Shown here piece after piece: positions 26,035 to 33,782 of a stretch of DNA of 64,000 nucleotides (position 1 is its first letter; every line of letters begins with the position of its first letter). A program made the position numbers and the translations under genes. The DNA is from Halobacterium jilantaiense (GTDB taxonomy: Archaea; Halobacteriota; Halobacteria; Halobacteriales; Halobacteriaceae), in contig NZ_FOJA01000001.1 of assembly GCF_900110535.1 (NCBI RefSeq), positions 1,833,393-1,897,392 on the forward strand, read 5' to 3'. The notes beneath the pieces were generated by a model that was not told where the DNA came from, did no database searches, and saw only the letters and a list, made by a program, of their open reading frames with translations.

Positions 26035-27405
26035 TCAGACGAGTGGTTCGACCAGGTCGCGGCCGGCGTCGAGGAGCGCGCCGACGCGGTCGCTGCTGCC
26101 GGCTTCGGCGTACACCCGCATCTTCGGCTCCGTGCCCGAGGGGCGCACGAGCAGCCACGAGCCGTCCGCGAGCAGAATCTTGAAGCCGTCCGTGTCGTTG
26201 ACCTCCTCGACGCTCACGCCCGCGACCGAGTCGGGGAGTGCCTCGGCGAGGTCGGCGAGGACGGCCTGCTTGCGGTCGTCCGGGCAGTCGACGCTCACCT
26301 TGTCCTGGTGAATCTCGCCGTGGGCGGCCTCGATGGCGTCGATGCGTTCGTCGAGGCCGGTCTCGCTCGCGGCGGCAGCGGCGAGCAGCGCCATCAACAC
26401 GCCGTCCTTCTGGCGGACGTGGCCGCGCATCGTGTACCCGCCGGACTCCTCGCCGCCGAACAGGGCGTCGTGTTCGCCGACGGCTTCGGCCACCCACTTG
26501 AAGCCGACCGGGACCTCCACGACCTCGCAGTCCCGGGACTCGGCGAGCTTGTCCACGTGGAACGTCGTGGAGACGGTCCGAACTGCCGGACCAGCGTCTG
26601 ATTCGAGGAGGTAGTCGTATGCCAAGACGTAGAACCAGTTCCCGTCGAGGACGCCGCGCTCGGGCGTGACGGCCGCGACTCGGTCGGCGTCGCCGTCGTT
26701 CGCGATGCCGAGGTCGGCGTCGTGCTCGCGGACGGCGTCGGCCAGCTCCGCGAGGTGTTCGGGCGTCGGCTCCGGGGGCGTGCCGCCGAACTCGGCGTCC
26801 TGCGTGCAGCGCCGCCGAACGACGTCCGCGCCAGCCGCTTCGAGGGCGTCGTCGGTGACGCCGCGCCCGCTCCCGTGCATCGCGTCGTAGACGACAGTGA
26901 GGCCGGAGAGGTCGGCGTCCACGAGGTCCCGGCACTGCGCGACGTGCGGGCCGGCGAAGTCGACCGCCCGAATCTCGCCGGTCTGCTCGCCCTCGACTGG
27001 CTCTGCGAGGTGCGCCACGATGCCCTCCGTGACTTCGGGCAGGGCGCTCGCGCCGTCCCCCGGGATGAACTTCACGCCGTTGTACTCCGGGGGGTTGTGG
27101 GAGGCCGTGATGACGAGTGCACCGGCGAGGTCGCGCTCCACGATGGCGTGGGAGACCGCCGGAGTCGGGCAGTCCCGCTCCGGGAGGACCACGTCGAAGC
27201 CGTTGGTCGCAAGCACGTCTGCGACGTCCTCGGCGAACCCGCGGGAGGTCGCGCGGGCGTCGTACCCGACGGCGACCGTCTCGCCCGCGTGGCCGGCGTC
27301 CGCGAGGTAGTCGGCGGTCCCCTGGGCGACGATGCGCACGCGCTCGCTCGTGAACTCGTCGAGCGTCGCCCGCCAGCCGTCCGTCCCGAAGCTGATGGCG
27401 TCCAT
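26035..27405 (-). CDS. Phosphohexomutase (phosphomannomutase/phosphoglucomutase family)
   Basis: This 456-residue alpha-D-phosphohexomutase has its active-site phosphoserine loop in TASHNPPEYNGVKF (about 110-123). The metal loop DGDADRVAA and the sugar-binding loop FGGEESGG (about 340) follow, with the phosphate-binding loop RPSGTEPKMRVY near the end. Archaeal members can be PMM, PGM or GlmM; sequence alone does not decide. The start is ATG 27405 (MDAISFGTDGWRA). An upstream ATG (27432) adds nine residues and is less likely. Confidence 0.92.
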   Translation of the reverse strand: MDAISFGTDGWRATLDEFTSERVRIVAQGTADYLADAGHAGETVAVGYDARATSRGFAEDVADVLATNGFDVVLPERDCPTPAVSHAIVERDLAGALVITASHNPPEYNGVKFIPGDGASALPEVTEGIVAHLAEPVEGEQTGEIRAVDFAGPHVAQCRDLVDADLSGLTVVYDAMHGSGRGVTDDALEAAGADVVRRRCTQDAEFGGTPPEPTPEHLAELADAVREHDADLGIANDGDADRVAAVTPERGVLDGNWFYVLAYDYLLESDAGPAVRTVSTTFHVDKLAESRDCEVVEVPVGFKWVAEAVGEHDALFGGEESGGYTMRGHVRQKDGVLMALLAAAAASETGLDERIDAIEAAHGEIHQDKVSVDCPDDRKQAVLADLAEALPDSVAGVSVEEVNDTDGFKILLADGSWLLVRPSGTEPKMRVYAEAGSSDRVGALLDAGRDLVEPLV

Positions 27406-27562
27406 ACCCGAATCGTCGCTGTGATTCCCCAAAGGCGCTGTGGTCGGGCGGACGAACCGGGTTGTGTTGCCGCTACATAGCGGTGACTGGACTGAAACGA
27501 ACCGCCGGAACTCCGGTCGAAGACCGCGCTGAACTTACGACAGGAGGCCCAACACTAGGGCG

Positions 27563-28141
27563 ATGACCGCCACCCCGCTCGTCGTCGGCGTCTCCGGCAG
27601 CCGCCGCGACGGCAGCTACACCCTGAAAGGCGTCCGCCGCGCGCTCTCGGCCGCCGAAGCGGCCGGTGCCGAGACGGACCTCGTCGACCTCGGGGCCGTC
27701 GACCTCCCGCTGTACAACCCCGACCGCAGCACCGCAGACTCCGGCGACGCCGCTGCCCTCATGGAGCGCGTTCGCCGGGCCGACGCCGTCATCGTCGGCT
27801 CTCCGGTCTATCACGGGAGCTACTCATCGACGTTCCGGAACTTCCACGATTACTGCAGCTTCGACGAGTACGAGGACACCGTCGTCGGCATCCTCGTCGT
27901 CGCCGGCGGTGGCACCATCGCGTCCACGATGGACCACATGCGAATCACGCTCCGGGGCGTCCACGCCGACGTGATTCCCGGGCAGGTCGGCATCCGGAAC
28001 GCCAGCGACAACTTCGACGACGACGGGACCGTCGCGGACCCGGACATCGCCGACCGCATCGACGATGTCGCCGAGGACGTGGTCGCCGCCGCTCGTCGCC
28101 GGATGGCTGTGTCGGGGTCGGCGGCTGCCGGCGACGACTGA
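27563..28141 (+). CDS. NAD(P)H-dependent FMN reductase-like flavoprotein
   Basis: This 192-residue flavodoxin-like protein has its FMN phosphate loop in SGSRRDGSYT (about 10-19) and its second FMN contact in GSPVYHGSYSSTFRNFHDY (about 78-96). It may supply reduced flavin or reduce quinones. It ends two bases before the convergent GIY-YIG gene stop. Family well supported; substrate open. Confidence 0.85.
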   Translation: MTATPLVVGVSGSRRDGSYTLKGVRRALSAAEAAGAETDLVDLGAVDLPLYNPDRSTADSGDAAALMERVRRADAVIVGSPVYHGSYSSTFRNFHDYCSFDEYEDTVVGILVVAGGGTIASTMDHMRITLRGVHADVIPGQVGIRNASDNFDDDGTVADPDIADRIDDVAEDVVAAARRRMAVSGSAAAGDD

Positions 28142-28144
28142 CCG

Positions 28145-28378
28145 TCAGAACAGCGCTTCCTTCTCCGTCCGCGAGAGCTGCTTGATCTCGTACTCCCGGG
28201 ACATCGCGGCCGACTTCGACTCGAAGGACTCGGTGTGGACGAGTTCGACCGGGGTGCGGCCGCGGGTGTACTTCGCGCCCTCGCCGGCGTCGTGTTCGGC
28301 GACCCGTCGCTCGACGTCCGTGGTGTAGCCCGTGTAGTAGGTGCCGTCGCTACACTCGACGACGTACACGTGGTGCAC
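28145..28378 (-). CDS. GIY-YIG nuclease domain miniprotein
   Basis: This encodes 77 residues from GTG 28378 ([19 protein letters not shown]). The GIY-YIG motif appears as VYVV...YTGYT, with Arg of VERRVAEH and Glu of [14 protein letters not shown] completing the URI-type catalytic set. It is a single-domain protein of the YhbQ/UPF0213 type. Longer starts upstream (to 28483) read through poorly conserved sequence and overlap the neighbouring zinc-finger gene. Its role, probably in DNA repair, is not established. Confidence 0.82.
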   Translation of the reverse strand: MHHVYVVECSDGTYYTGYTTDVERRVAEHDAGEGAKYTRGRTPVELVHTESFESKSAAMSREYEIKQLSRTEKEALF

Positions 28379-28416
28379 AGAAGAGACGAGTGTTCGGGCC
28401 GGTACTGTTCTTTCGG

Positions 28417-28566
28417 TCAGGCCTTCCGTCCCCGGTCGCGGGACACCTCGGCGATGCCCGCGTTTGCCGCGCAGTTCGGACACGCACGCACCTGTCCGTC
28501 TTCGGCCGCGAAGACGCGGACGAAGTCATCGGAGACGTGGCCATCGCAGTGGGTGCAACGGGGCAT
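28417..28566 (-). CDS. Zinc-finger miniprotein, DUF7563-like
   Basis: This encodes 49 residues from ATG 28566: [18 protein letters not shown], then [18 protein letters not shown] and a basic tail. Two CxxC pairs (CTHC, CPNC) form a compact zinc finger of the haloarchaeal DUF7563 type. An A/T-rich stretch at 28608-28630 upstream (coding strand TTTATTTCC) is a likely promoter. Small haloarchaeal zinc fingers are often regulatory, but no target is known here. Confidence 0.8.
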   Translation of the reverse strand: MPRCTHCDGHVSDDFVRVFAAEDGQVRACPNCAANAGIAEVSRDRGRKA

Positions 28567-28691
28567 AGGGGGTGCCGACTGGACGCCGGCACTATGAGTA
28601 TACATCGCATGGAAATAAAGCAGTTTTCCCAAATTGGAACATAGTTTCACCCAGACCGAATCTGAGTTCGGAGCGGTCGCGGGCTGCTTCA

Positions 28692-28715
28692 CCCCCTTCG
28701 TTTCACCTGCAACGG
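28692..28715 (-). other. ORB-like sequence (possible Orc1/Cdc6 box)
   Basis: On the minus strand this reads CCGTTGCAGG then TGAAACGAAGGGGG, which resembles the archaeal origin recognition box (TTCCA-n-GGAAACGAAGGGG) including its G-string. Only one clear copy is visible in the gap, whereas active origins usually have inverted pairs around a DUE. An orc1/cdc6 gene is 1.7 kb away. Confidence 0.4.
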
Positions 28716-28784
28716 GTATTGGTAACGCAGAGTTCGGCATGCACAAGCCGTGACCGGGCCGTTACGCGCCCGATTATGGGAAGC

Positions 28785-28792
28785 CTTATAAG
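28785..28792 (+). promoter_or_regulatory. TATA box of the histone-fold gene
   Basis: CTTATAAG, centred about 28 bases before the ATG at 28817, places the transcript start at or next to the start codon, so the mRNA is probably leaderless. It is one of the clearest TATA boxes in the window. Confidence 0.65.
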
Positions 28793-28816
28793 CAGGGCAG
28801 CGAAAAGCCGGGGTGT

Positions 28817-28984
28817 ATGGCAGACCTCATCGTCAAGGCCGCAGTGAAGGAAGCACTCGACGACAAGAACGTTGCCTCCGACTTCTACGAGGCGCTCGAC
28901 GACGAAGTCGACGAGCTCCTCGCCGACGCCGCCGAGCGTGCAGAGTCCAACGGTCGCAAGACCGTTCAGCCGCGCGACCTGTAA
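28817..28984 (+). CDS. DUF1931 histone-fold miniprotein
   Basis: This encodes 55 residues, acidic-basic mixed: MADLIVKAAVKEALDDKN, then VASDFYEALDDEVDELL and a C-terminal RKTVQPRDL. The helix-strand-helix pattern, with the RKTVQPRDL end typical of histone-fold partners, matches the small haloarchaeal DUF1931 proteins. It lacks the length of a full histone. A strong TATA box and leaderless start suggest high expression. DNA binding or dimerisation is a family inference. Confidence 0.85.
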   Translation: MADLIVKAAVKEALDDKNVASDFYEALDDEVDELLADAAERAESNGRKTVQPRDL

Positions 28985-29108
28985 CGACGGCGACCCTTCT
29001 CAGTATTTTCCAGCCGGCCAGCGACGCGACTCCCGGTCGGCAGGATTCGCACTCGGTCAGTCCCATCGCTGACCACCCACTCGGTCCGGCCTCCCTCGCT
29101 ACCACCGG

Positions 29109-29783
29109 CTACAGTTCGGTCACGCGGACGCCGTCGGCCGTTCCGACGTAGACGGCGTCGGCGAGGTCCACGAACAGTCCGTGCTCGACGACGCCCGGAA
29201 TCCCGCAGAGAGCGGTCGCCAGTTCGCCGGGGTTCTCGATACGCCCGAACTCGCAGTCCAGCACGAGAGCACCGTCGTCTGTCACCACCGGCCCGTCCTT
29301 GCGCTCGGCGGCCCGCAGCGTCGGCTCCCCGCCCAGCCCTCCGACGCGCTCGGCGACGACCGGCCGGGCGTCCGGCAGCACTGCCACCGGAATCGCGGCG
29401 TCGAGCGCGTCGGCCTCCTTCGACGGGTCGGCCACGACGACGAACCGGTCGGCGCTCGCGTCCACGTACTTCTCTCGGGCGTGGGCCGCCCCGCCGCCCT
29501 TCACGAGCGCGTCGCCGGCCACCTGGTCGGCACCATCGATGGCGAGGTCCACGCTCGACTCGTCGAGGCTCGTCAGCGGGATGCCAGCGTCGACGGCGCG
29601 CTGCCTGGACTCGAACGACGTCGGCACGCCCTCGACCTCGACGCCGCGCTCACCGAGCGCGCGGATAGCGTGCGCTGCCGTGCTCCCCGTCCCGAGGCCG
29701 ACGACCATCCCGTCCTCGACCTCGTCTGCGGCGGCCTCGCCCGCCCGCCGCTTCTGCTCCTCGCTGCCGCCGGACTGTTTCAT
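29109..29783 (-). CDS. rpiA: Ribose-5-phosphate isomerase A
   Basis: This 224-residue enzyme interconverts ribose 5-phosphate and ribulose 5-phosphate. The active-site segments VVGLGTGSTAAHAIRAL (about 27-43), DLAIDGADQVAGDALVKGGG (about 80-99) and the CEFGRIENP loop are all present. The start is ATG 29783 (MKQSGGSEEQKRR). Its upstream gap (29784-29934) is a divergent promoter region, with no gene seen. Confidence 0.94.
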   Translation of the reverse strand: MKQSGGSEEQKRRAGEAAADEVEDGMVVGLGTGSTAAHAIRALGERGVEVEGVPTSFESRQRAVDAGIPLTSLDESSVDLAIDGADQVAGDALVKGGGAAHAREKYVDASADRFVVVADPSKEADALDAAIPVAVLPDARPVVAERVGGLGGEPTLRAAERKDGPVVTDDGALVLDCEFGRIENPGELATALCGIPGVVEHGLFVDLADAVYVGTADGVRVTEL

Positions 29784-29934
29784 GCAGCCCACTCGGTCGC
29801 CGGCCGGCAAAAAGCCCCATCCGTCAGGGGCACTCTGACCGCGTTCACGCCGCACTATCCGGGTGATTGTGGTGCGCGTCCGAGGGTTAACGCCCAATTA
29901 CCGAAGGTGGTGGGGTGTCTGTCGACCGAATACA

Positions 29935-30402
29935 ATGACCTCCACGCGGGAGCCGCTGGTGATGCGGGGTGCCCGCGACGCGCTCGCAGACGCCGGCTCC
30001 TGCGGACGCCGGCTCGCGCGAGCCGACGACGCGCTCGTCGTCACGCTCGACGACACCCCCCGCGAGTGGCTCGCCGACTGCGACGCCACCGTCCGCCCCT
30101 CGTTCGTCGCCACCTACCCCCACCCCGACTGCGTGCGCACGATTGCCGACCCCGGCAGTCTCACGACGATTGCCGCCGCAGTCGAGGAGTTCCTCCGCAC
30201 CACTCCGGACGCGGCGACCCCCGCCGTCTGCGTCGACACGCTCGACCCCGTCCGCGAGTACGCCAGCGACCGCGCGACAGAGCGCTGGCTCGCCGTCGTC
30301 GCCGGTCGCGTCGCCGCCGCCGGCGGGACGCTGCACTGCCACGACTGCGAGGACGTCCTCTCCCACGGCGAGGTGTTCTTCGAGTCGACGACGCCGCACT
30401 GA
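29935..30402 (+). CDS. Haloarchaeal protein, possibly DUF7504-like
   Basis: This encodes 155 residues from ATG 29935, preceded by TACAATG. It is soluble, with CGRRLARADDALVVTLDDTP, a central FVATYPHPDCVRTIADPG and a C-terminal HCHDCEDVLSHGEVF. The three-layer alpha/beta pattern (strand VVTLDD, strand VCVDTLDP) resembles haloarchaeal DUF7504 proteins, a RecA-like fold family without known function. The stop is 16 bases from the convergent orc gene. Low confidence on the family. Confidence 0.6.
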   Translation: MTSTREPLVMRGARDALADAGSCGRRLARADDALVVTLDDTPREWLADCDATVRPSFVATYPHPDCVRTIADPGSLTTIAAAVEEFLRTTPDAATPAVCVDTLDPVREYASDRATERWLAVVAGRVAAAGGTLHCHDCEDVLSHGEVFFESTTPH

Positions 30403-30418
30403 AGAAGAGGAGTCGGGC

Positions 30419-31543
30419 TCAGAGCCGCTCCTTGACCGCCTCGGGGTCGTGCGTCAGCCGCAGGGTCCGGGACCGGCCGCGGCCCTCCAGTTGCTCGTAC
30501 TCGGCGTCGATGAGCCCGAGCTTGTCGAGCTTGTTCACGATCTCCGTGTACCGCGTGTACCCCAGGTCCGTGCGGTCGTTGAACGCGTCGTAGACGTCGC
30601 CCGCCTGGTCGCCGTCGCGGTCCGCGACCGTCTCCACGAGCGCGCGCTCGTTGTCCGATAGCGCCCGCAGATTCCGGGAGAGGTGGACGTGCTTGGCCTC
30701 CTCGTAGACCGCTTCGACGTCCTCGACTTCGACGGTCTTGCTCGCGCGGGACTCGGCGTGCAGGCCGGCCCGCCGCAGCAGGTCGATGCCGACCCGGAGG
30801 TCGCCCGCCTCGTCGGTGAGTTCGCTCACCTCGTCGAGCACCGGCGTCGGTACGGCGTCCTCCCGGAACCCCACCTCGATGCGGTCCCGGAGGATGTCCG
30901 TAATCTCCGACCGGTCGTACGCCGAGAAGTACGCCTCCTCCGGCCGGAACACGGACTGCACGCGGCCGTCGAGGTCCTCGATGACGTCGAGGTCGAGGTC
31001 CGACGATATCACGATGACGCCGACCTTCGCGCCGGCGTGGGTCTCGTGCGCCCGCAGCAGCGAGTACAGCGTGTCGCTGGCCTCGTCCTCGTAGAACAGG
31101 TAGTTCACGTCGTCCAAGGCCACCACGAGCACCTCGTCGTCGTCCGCGATGCGCTCGGCCACCTGCCCGAACAGCTTCTTGAACGAGATGCCCGACGACG
31201 GCGGCTCGTACTCGAATATCTCCTGGAACACCCGCGAGAAGACGGCGTACCGCGTGGAGTCGACCTGACAGTTTACGCGCACCGTCCGCACCCCGGGCTG
31301 GCCGCCCAGCTCGCCGAACAGCTTCTGGACGGCGGTCGTCTTCCCGGTGCCCGGCGGCCCCCGGACCATCACGTTCAGCGGGCGGGACCCCCGGACTGCG
31401 GGGCGGAGCGCGTACTGCAGGGTCTGGAGCTGGGACTCGCGGTGCCGGAACACCTCCGGGACGTAGTCGATCTCGAAGACGTGCTCGTCCCGGAACACGG
31501 TCTCGTCCCAGCCCAGCATCCCCTCCTCGGGGTCCTCGTCCAT
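30419..31543 (-). CDS. Orc1/Cdc6 family replication initiator ATPase
   Basis: This encodes 374 residues. The AAA+ core has Walker A RGPPGTGKT (about 60-68), Walker B VVALDDVN (about 130) and sensor residues in VIVISSDLD; the C-terminal winged helix (about 280-370) ends SRTLRLTHDPEAVKERL. It starts at ATG 31543 in a 94-base gap to the upstream gene. No origin-recognition boxes are seen directly beside it, which distinguishes it from origin-linked orc genes; it may be one of the several non-origin Orc paralogues of haloarchaea. Confidence 0.88.
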   Translation of the reverse strand: MDEDPEEGMLGWDETVFRDEHVFEIDYVPEVFRHRESQLQTLQYALRPAVRGSRPLNVMVRGPPGTGKTTAVQKLFGELGGQPGVRTVRVNCQVDSTRYAVFSRVFQEIFEYEPPSSGISFKKLFGQVAERIADDDEVLVVALDDVNYLFYEDEASDTLYSLLRAHETHAGAKVGVIVISSDLDLDVIEDLDGRVQSVFRPEEAYFSAYDRSEITDILRDRIEVGFREDAVPTPVLDEVSELTDEAGDLRVGIDLLRRAGLHAESRASKTVEVEDVEAVYEEAKHVHLSRNLRALSDNERALVETVADRDGDQAGDVYDAFNDRTDLGYTRYTEIVNKLDKLGLIDAEYEQLEGRGRSRTLRLTHDPEAVKERL

Positions 31544-31637
31544 CACTTTCACCACGCCCGGGCAGCCACTTAACCGTTCCCACGGGCGTGTTCGCGGCCG
31601 CCAGCAGGTCGGGCGCTCCCGAGGCGCACTCGGCCGA

Positions 31638-33656
31638 CTAGAACTTCTCCAGCAGCCGGCCGTAGAACCCCGAGCCCGACGCCCCGTCGCTCCGGCCGTC
31701 GGCCGCCGCGCCCGCGCTCCCGCTGGACTCGTCGGCGAGCTTCTCGACGATGAGTTCCGGTGTCGACCGTGCAAGGTGGTCTTTCACGGGCGAGCGCTCC
31801 ACGACGAGTTCGCCGCCCTCCAGGCCCTCCGCGCGGATGCCGTCGACGGTCACGGCGAACCCGCACTGGTCCCGAATCTCGCCGGCGAGGTGGGAGACGA
31901 ACACGCCCGACGCCCCCGCCTCGTGGAGTTCTTCGAGGATGCCGGCGATGATCTTCGCGGACGCGCCGGGCTCGGTGATTGACTCCAGTTCGTCGACGAG
32001 CACCAGCCGGCTGCTCGCTCCCTCGGTGAGTCCCGCGAAGTCACGGAGCGTCGCCTCGAACGCCCCCGCGTCGAGCGTCCCCTGGGTCTTCGCGTAGTAG
32101 TGTAGCTCCTCGATTTCGGGGACTCGGGCGGACTCAGCCGGGACCGGGAGGCCCATGTGTGCGAGCACGACGACGACCGCCACCAGGTCGAGGGTGCTCG
32201 TCTTCCCGCCGGAGTTCACGCCCGAGAGCAGCGCCACGCCGTCGACGCCGTAGTCCACGGGGTCGACGTCCTCGAACGCGACGTCCAGTAGCGGGCTGCG
32301 GCCGCCCTCGATGGCGAAGCCGCGGCCGCCGCGCTCCGCGAGCACGCAGTCGAAGTCCTCGGCGAACCGCGCGACGGCGAGTTCGACGTCCAGGTCGAGC
32401 GCGTCGTTCACGAGCCCTCTGGTCGGCTCTCGGAGGTCCGCGAGCGTCGCGGCGAGGTCGCGCTTGCGCTCGGCCGCCCGGCGGTCCCGGGCCGCCGTCA
32501 GCTCCTCGCGGAGCCGGGAGACGGCCTCCTCGTCGCGGTCGACTGGGAACGTCGGCTCGTCGGGGAACGCGCGCTGCGCGATGTCCACTTCACTGCCGTC
32601 GAGGTCGAGGCTGTCCACGAGATGGTCGCGGGCGGCCGCCACCGCGTCGGCGTACTCGTCGGCGAGCTCCCGGCTCAGGAGGCTGTCGACGCCCGCGCCG
32701 CGCTCCACGAGGCTCAGGAGGTCCGCGCCCTCGATGGTGACGTCCTGCTCCTGGATGGCTTCCCGCAGCCGGTCGTTGGCGACCGACTCGGCCGTGCCGA
32801 CCGCGGCGTCCAAATCGTTCACGGCGACCGTCAGCCGGTCGAGCTCGTCGTCGCCGGCGACAGAGCCGTCACCCTCCAGTTGCGCGAGCGCGTCGTCCAG
32901 CTCTCCGAGGTCGACGTCCGTCTCCAGGCCCGCGGCCTCGTGGACCTCGACGGCCGCCCGGATGCGGTCGCGGTTCGTCGCGAAGAACGATAGCACGCGC
33001 TCGGGCACGACCTCCTCTGGTCGGTCGAGGGCGTCCGGCTCCACCCTGACGTCGCCGTCGACTTCCACGCCGACAAACGCCTCGTCGAGCGCCACGACCG
33101 TCGAGTACCCGCGGGCGAGGTCCGCCAGTCCCCGGGCGTCCTCGACGACTTCCACGGAGAGTTCCGGGAACACGTCCTGGGCCTCGCTGTACGTCTCTGC
33201 GTCCGTCGTCGCCAGACACCGGTCGCGGACGGAGAGCCCGGCCGGCCGCGACAGCGGCTCGACGCCGTCCAGCGCCTCGACGACGGCGGGGTCGGGGTCG
33301 CGCTCGACCGCGCGCTCCGCGAACTCGTTGACCTCCCGGATGCGGGAGTCGGCCGCGCTCGGGTAGAACGTGCGCAGTCGCTGGCGGGCGTACCCGGTGA
33401 CGGCACGGTCCTGCAGCAGCGAGAGCACGCGCTCGTGAATCTCCGTTGCGCGGTCGGTCGCCAGGAACCCCCCGGGGTCGTCGTGGCGCGCCCGAATCGC
33501 GTTCCGCACGATGCGAGCAGCCCGCCCCTCGGTCACGCCGGGCGCGCCCGCGACGGCCGCCACGTCGCCGCGTTCCAGCGCGCTCTCGGGGTCGTCTAGG
33601 CTCCGGAGCGCGTCGGCGGTCTTCGCCCCGACGCCCGGAATCGCCTCTAACTCCAT
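31638..33656 (-). CDS. MutS-family ATPase with N-terminal HhH
   Basis: This encodes 672 residues. An N-terminal helix-hairpin-helix stretch (about 1-60: MELEAIPGVGAKTADALRSL) is followed by a long clamp/coiled-coil middle. The C-terminal MutS ATPase has Walker A SGVNSGGKTST (about 485) and Walker B LVLVDELES. There is no MutS mismatch-recognition domain I and no Smr nuclease domain. It belongs to the archaeal MutS-like group that also includes the MutS2/MSH-type ATPases; repair or recombination role inferred. Confidence 0.85.
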   Translation of the reverse strand: MELEAIPGVGAKTADALRSLDDPESALERGDVAAVAGAPGVTEGRAARIVRNAIRARHDDPGGFLATDRATEIHERVLSLLQDRAVTGYARQRLRTFYPSAADSRIREVNEFAERAVERDPDPAVVEALDGVEPLSRPAGLSVRDRCLATTDAETYSEAQDVFPELSVEVVEDARGLADLARGYSTVVALDEAFVGVEVDGDVRVEPDALDRPEEVVPERVLSFFATNRDRIRAAVEVHEAAGLETDVDLGELDDALAQLEGDGSVAGDDELDRLTVAVNDLDAAVGTAESVANDRLREAIQEQDVTIEGADLLSLVERGAGVDSLLSRELADEYADAVAAARDHLVDSLDLDGSEVDIAQRAFPDEPTFPVDRDEEAVSRLREELTAARDRRAAERKRDLAATLADLREPTRGLVNDALDLDVELAVARFAEDFDCVLAERGGRGFAIEGGRSPLLDVAFEDVDPVDYGVDGVALLSGVNSGGKTSTLDLVAVVVVLAHMGLPVPAESARVPEIEELHYYAKTQGTLDAGAFEATLRDFAGLTEGASSRLVLVDELESITEPGASAKIIAGILEELHEAGASGVFVSHLAGEIRDQCGFAVTVDGIRAEGLEGGELVVERSPVKDHLARSTPELIVEKLADESSGSAGAAADGRSDGASGSGFYGRLLEKF

Positions 33657-33724
33657 CGGGCGAGGTGTACGCGCCCTGGGTGAAAGGGTTTTCGTGGACC
33701 GGCGGGAGTGAGGAGTGCTTTCCC

Positions 33725-33779
33725 GCACGTTTTTGCCGAGGAGGTGCGCCGGAGGCGACCCCCGCAGCGCAAAACGTGC
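33725..33779 (-). terminator. Inverted repeat between tatC and the MutS-like gene
   Basis: GCACGTTTTTGC (33725-33736) pairs with GCAAAACGTGC (33769-33779), an 11-bp stem with one unpaired T and a 32-base loop. Read on the minus strand, it follows the tatC stop and ends in a T4 run, so it is likely the tatC terminator, while also lying upstream of the MutS-like gene's neighbourhood. Confidence 0.45.
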
Positions 33780-33782
33780 CGT

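Larger units (their letters stand above)
28567..28816. promoter_or_regulatory. Divergent A/T-richer intergenic region
   Basis: These 250 bases between the zinc-finger gene and the histone-fold gene are the most A/T-rich gap in the neighbourhood (aaataaagcagttttccc near 28614). It holds two divergent promoters and a sequence like an origin recognition box at 28692-28715 (listed separately). No gene seen. Confidence 0.5.

Noticed and set aside
29784-29934. Gap before the gene at 29935 considered as the origin linked to the nearby orc gene
   Set aside because: No ORB motif or inverted pair was found there.
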